Notes under the pieces: model-generated
Seen by the model: the letters and a program-made list of their open reading frames with translations, nothing else
Told to the model about the DNA's origin: nothing
The model's database searches: none
Assembly (NCBI RefSeq): GCF_051020765.1
Contig: NC_134943.1
Location: 2,542,001 to 2,606,000 of the forward strand
From: Lasioglossum baleicum
Lineage: Eukaryota; Arthropoda; Insecta; Hymenoptera; Halictidae
Reading direction: 5' to 3'
Length of the DNA: 64,000 bases
Program-made: the position numbers and the translations under genes
Shown: positions 60,532-64,000 of the stretch, piece after piece
How the letters are laid out: each line of letters starts with the position of its first letter
How positions within the stretch are numbered: position 1 is the first letter of the stretch

Positions 60532-60765
60532 TCATTCTGGCGACTGACACACGCATCGAGATTCAAAATTCCGGATTTTCCAGAAAACGATGCCCCCGTT
60601 TTCGTTCTCGCACAGCACGTCTAGTATTATCGCATCACCTGTCGACACCTCGATGATACGGTGATGGCAATTCAGCCGGTGCAGCTTGTGCATGCTTGTT
60701 ACGATGACGCAGACTCCGTAGAAGAGACTCGCGACGCGTAGGATACACACGCCAGCACAGAACAT
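60532..60765 (-). CDS. Hypothetical small protein, 77 aa, doubtful
   Basis: An ATG at 60765 (minus) opens a frame to a TGA at 60532. A longer version starts at GTG 60843. The N-terminus MFCAGVCILRVASLFYGVCV and following IVTS is hydrophobic and could be a signal peptide. The rest includes EVSTGDAIILDVLCENENGG, and there are four cysteines after the hydrophobic part. Third codon positions are GC-biased relative to the AT-rich surroundings, which is mildly coding-like. No family is recognised and no splice signals or poly(A) site are established. It could equally be chance. Confidence 0.15.
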   Translation of the reverse strand: MFCAGVCILRVASLFYGVCVIVTSMHKLHRLNCHHRIIEVSTGDAIILDVLCENENGGIVFWKIRNFESRCVCQSPE

Positions 60766-60941
60766 CGATTTTCGCGCGTAATAGCGCTGTAATAGTGTCA
60801 ATATATTAAGTTTGCTAGCAAACAAACGATACACGGCCTTCACACATACTTACAGCTTGCAAACGCACGGATGTGTTAGTTAAATTTCGGGTAGGCTAGA
60901 TAAACATCTTCCTACGAAGACACTAAGTCGATTTTAATCTA

Positions 60942-61130
60942 CACTGGGTGGTACACCCTTTAAAATCGTATAACTTTATCAAAATTGGACCCTTCAGCTT
61001 GAGTTTTACTGAGACGTTTGAAGGATTAGTTTACTAGCTAATGAGTAAATAATTTTTTCAAGGAAGAAAAAAGCAAAGGTCACGATTTTCAAAATTTTTT
61101 TATATCTGCTTGCAATGAAAATTTAGAAGG
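60942..61130 (+). mobile_element. Family B (Tc1-like) element, 5' portion
   Basis: It begins CACTGGGTGGTACACCCTTT after TA, then AAAATTGGACCCTTCAGCTT, GAGACGTTT and GCAAAGGTCACGATTTT. This gives collinear matches to 30880-31100 in the same orientation. The terminal palindrome is shortened compared with that copy. Similarity fades beyond about 61130. No transposase or opposite end is recognised. Confidence 0.6.
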
Positions 61131-62477
61131 TGCCTTTGGTAGGTTTAAGGAAGTTTACATCCTGTAAACAAGATGTTGTTTACATAAGTGGAACTACAGT
61201 AATGTGTCTCGATATATATGAAAGAGATGTGCTCGATGTTTGTGCAAAATTTGTTATTACTACTGCAGTAATTTTTCTATAATATTTACCTTTAGCATCA
61301 TATTTTTAACATTTTTTTTTATCGTATGTAATACATAGTTTAAAAAAGTGCTGCCTACACAAAGAGTGAAATTGAAACATGAAATCCTTGATATTGCTTG
61401 AAGGTCTCATCAATAATGTGGATATAAATATCTCCGCGTACAGAGTGCTCACTGGCACGTGAATTAAATCGAAAAAGCAGTGATTCGTATTAAATCGAAA
61501 AATCGGGCTAAAATATGTGTACGGAGGATTGAAATTTTATATTTACATTCGAATATTCCGTTCGAGCGTTATTCATACTGAAATATTGAACTATAATATT
61601 CACGGACAAATTCTTAACTCGATGTGCTATAAAAAAAAAGATGTTGGAAAGTAATAATTAGAAGATGTTTATTAGAAAATCAGCTACCAATTCGTGCTGG
61701 ATCATTGATTAGTTCAGACTCCCGGAGATATTTCGTGCAGATATCAACGGATTAGAAAGTAAGTCTAGGAAGCAATCAGTCTTCCAGCAGTCAGGTCCAA
61801 GTTGGAATTGGTACTATCCCATTTTCAGTCAGTTCGAGAGAAGAATTTATCCATCAATGTGTTAACCTGGTCTTAGTTCATCAGGCGTGGATCGAATAAA
61901 AAAGTAATCGGAATTGATTTATGCGTTTGCGTGCACCTGTTTATCACTATTCTCCCCTTTTGTCACGCGCGTATAGTTCGTGTCATAAATATATCAACCC
62001 CTTAAAATTTTAATACCTTGACCTTTCGGAAATAAATTATGGCATAGTAATAAATCATGGCTTTTATTGCTAGATAGTGTCATGAGAATAAAAATTCATA
62101 ACAATTACGTCAGTTTATTGAAGTAAATGGCTGAATGGATGAAAATTCTGTTTATTACTTTTATACTATTTATAGCATTTATTACATTTCCACAATTACA
62201 AATTAGATAACAAATACGATTTTGCTGTCTCGCAGCGAAATCTTTTATTTTGTCTCCATCAATCCTGTTTCAAGCATCAAAAATTGCAACTTTTAGTTCT
62301 TGCATTTAGTTATGATTAATTGTGAACAATCTGTCACAAACTAAAATTCCTTCTAAATTGTCTATATATGACTTTTGAGCCTATGTGTCTTCTACACAAA
62401 TCAAATTTTCATCTGTGTACTGCATACTGTTCATTTTGCATGAAATATAAATTATAGAACGTTTTATTTAAGGGTAT
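61131..62477. other. No gene seen; AT-rich
   Basis: AT-rich with no frames of note and no recognisable repeats. Confidence 0.55.
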
Positions 62478-62529
62478 TATAAGGGTAAAAGGTATTTAAA
62501 AAATTTTTTAAATACCTTTCACCCTTATA
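62478..62529. repeat. 52-bp near-perfect spacerless palindrome
   Basis: Arms of 26 bp meet without a loop: TATAAGGGTAAAAGGTATTT, then AAAAAA, facing TTTTTTAAATACCTTTCACC and CTTATA, with a single mismatch (A versus G in GGGTAAAA/GGGTGAAA). Such sequences can extrude as cruciforms and are often unstable, so an intact one is notable. Confidence 0.95.
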
Positions 62530-63722
62530 CATAGAAAAAAGAAACACGTTCTACTTTAATTCTAGTAATGAATATCTCACGCGTGCATTCAATACTAACG
62601 ATCACCATGCGAAACTTTTACGCGTGTTGACAGTTCCATGAATAATATGTTGGAGAAATAAGTGTCGTTCAAAACACAAGCACAAGTGTCATATGGAAGT
62701 TGACCAACAGCTCGCTAATCTAGAAGTTTTCGCCGGCACTGTACGCGCACCCCGTCAAAATTAAAAATTCCGAGTGTCTCGTAAAAGCGGAGAACAAAAG
62801 CTAAATGGCGGCGATTTAATCGTACCCTAAAACAGTATATTCCCATCCAACGAATAATCTCTCATCGTGTATCCGGTCGACAAGTGGGAAGCAGGAGGAG
62901 TCGTGTGGGTCGCAAAAATAAAAATGGAAAGGAGACAGAGAGAGAAATGGAAGTCGCCAAAGTGCAGGCAAAGGCCCTGGGCCAGTGTATTACGGTATTC
63001 GGATCCTGGTCGTGTGTCGAGACACGTTATTCAATTACGGACTAAGAGGTGCAGAACCCGATGGAGGGTAACTCGGACGAGACATTTTATCTTGAGTGTC
63101 CACTGGAGCCCAAGCTGGCTTCGATCAGGCCAGAATCATAGAAAGACAAAACCCGAGGCCAGAATCTCGTTCCCCGTTTGCTGGTTCTTCAGAAGAAGGC
63201 AGTCTAGCCGGTGTATACCGGGCTGAAGCAAGACAAGGAACGAGAGCAGATGGGCAAGGTTAGGCGATCGGGATGAGGGTTCGATATATTGAATTATGGA
63301 CTACGTGGCTCTGATTGAGACCGACTTTGAGGCGTGGATTACGCAGGAACTATCGTTAAGAGGATCTCGTACCTTGACTCTCAACAGTGGGGCATTCTCT
63401 CTCCTGGAATTTCACTCGTCGAATGGCGAGGGATTCGGAACCCCATCAATTCCGACAAAGGTTTCTCGGATCCCTCTATGCGAAATTGTGTTAAAGAGTG
63501 ATACTGTAACACATGCCTAGCTAATTACGATAAACGCTAATGGAGCCGAGTCGTCGGAGCGGTAAGCATTGCGTCCAAAGATGAATACGGTATTGTCTCG
63601 ATACATGTGAAAACTTGGGAACCCAAATGTCAGTTGCACCGTGTACTACACTTCGATAGCTCAAATTAGCGTTGAACGTAGAACGGATAGTGAACAAAGC
63701 GTCGACAGCAGTTAGGGATTGC
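62530..63722. other. No gene seen
   Basis: Balanced composition from 62860 to 63700. The 119-codon plus frame at 62867-63226 is Arg/Trp-rich and unrecognised. Related strings GTTATTCAATTACGGACTA (about 63026) and TATTGAATTATGGACTACG (about 63287) hint at an old duplication. Confidence 0.45.
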
Positions 63723-63822
63723 AATACCGGTACCCCGGTATACCGAATACTGGTATTTCGTGCTAATTTGCAGTATCGTGAAACCGGTATTTGCTAAGGT
63801 AAAATACCGGTATTTTCGGTAC
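63723..63822. repeat. TACCGGTA palindrome cluster
   Basis: Within 100 bp the motif AATACCGGTA/ACCGGTATT or close variants occurs about five times (near 63723, 63736, 63749, 63783 and 63804). These are overlapping small palindromes with no fixed spacing. It may be the subterminal part of a DNA transposon or a cluster of protein-binding sites. The family is not recognised. Confidence 0.6.
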
Positions 63823-63948
63823 TAGCTATAAATAATAAATATTTTTCTCGGGCATCTACTCTTATTTGAAATACGTATTTATAGTAGTACCAACATCAAT
63901 CATTTGCTATAAGCTAATCTCACATTTGTAAGGGTTCGCCGCTGACGA

Positions 63949-63962
63949 TGTGTGTGTGTGTG
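63949..63962. repeat. (TG)n microsatellite
   Basis: Seven TG units near the right edge of the window. Confidence 0.9.
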
Positions 63963-64000
63963 CTGTTTAAAAAATTACAACAAGATTTTCATGTGATATT

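Noticed and set aside
60846..60856. Strong splice-donor-like GTAAGTAT on the minus strand
   Set aside because: A single consensus donor occurs often by chance, and no adjoining coding exon is recognisable.
1..64000. CRISPR arrays, bacterial operons, tRNA or rRNA genes
   Set aside because: No regularly spaced short repeats with unique spacers, no ribosome-binding-site/ORF series, and no recognisable tRNA or rRNA sequence. Tandem arrays here have long diverged units without spacers. A tRNAscan-SE run would be needed to exclude tRNAs fully.

Overview
This 64 kb window looks like non-coding nuclear DNA from an insect, most probably a hymenopteran (bee, wasp or ant). The evidence is a moderately AT-rich background with CpG-rich islands, many GA/TC microsatellites, and several families of short DNA transposons: mariner-like ends starting TTAGGTTG, a TTAA-flanked piggyBac-like MITE ending CACTAAACCTACC, and a TACAGGGT...ACCCCCTGTA element. 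The order-level call is an inference from repeat style and is not proven. I found no bacterial, phage or organelle signature.

I found no complete protein-coding gene. Open frames are short (the longest is 265 codons, in low-complexity GA/CT and AT repeat), mostly overlap frames on the other strand, and show no domain I recognise. The only recognisable protein-coding sequence is decayed transposon DNA: two mariner transposase C-terminal remnants (about 26.1-26.3 kb and 31.3 kb, both minus strand) and a frameshifted RNase H-like fragment of a non-LTR retrotransposon (about 51.8-52.0 kb, plus strand). The window is best read as intergenic or long-intron sequence. Small internal exons cannot be excluded by eye.

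Layout. 0.8-4.6 kb: a GA microsatellite, a piggyBac-like MITE split by a mariner-type MITE, a second TA-flanked MITE (here 'family A'), and a 174-bp tandem duplication. 7.4-8.15 kb: a long-unit tandem repeat with a related copy at 11.2-11.5 kb. 12.27-12.53 kb: a long foldback. 14.1-14.35 kb: a small CpG-rich patch with CRE, kappaB-like and E-box motifs, then a second piggyBac-like MITE. 22.4-23.2 kb: a GC- and GA-rich block. 23.6 kb: a 'family C' MITE. 24.2-24.55 kb: a possible solo LTR. 26.0-26.55 kb: an internally deleted mariner. 30.9-31.8 kb: a Tc1-like 'family B' element, a mariner fragment and a roughly 70-bp minisatellite. 33-39 kb: scattered family A and C MITEs. 43.3-44.4 kb: a five-copy array with a unit of about 240 bp and a strong hairpin. 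45.6-48.3 kb: the largest CpG- and GAGA-rich island, with a perfect CRE and RFX X-box-like motifs, and the best promoter candidate. 51.8-53.2 kb: the retrotransposon remnant and a complete family C MITE. 55.5-57.8 kb: a family A MITE and a second CpG/CT-rich island. 59.7-62.5 kb: an in-frame 39-bp minisatellite, three perfect or near-perfect palindromes and a family B element. The right edge carries a TACCGGTA cluster.

I did not find an undescribed biological system. The most unusual structures are the foldback at 12.3 kb, the array plus hairpin at 43.3-44.4 kb, the palindrome pair at 60.4 kb, and the CRE/X-box island at 47.5-48.1 kb.
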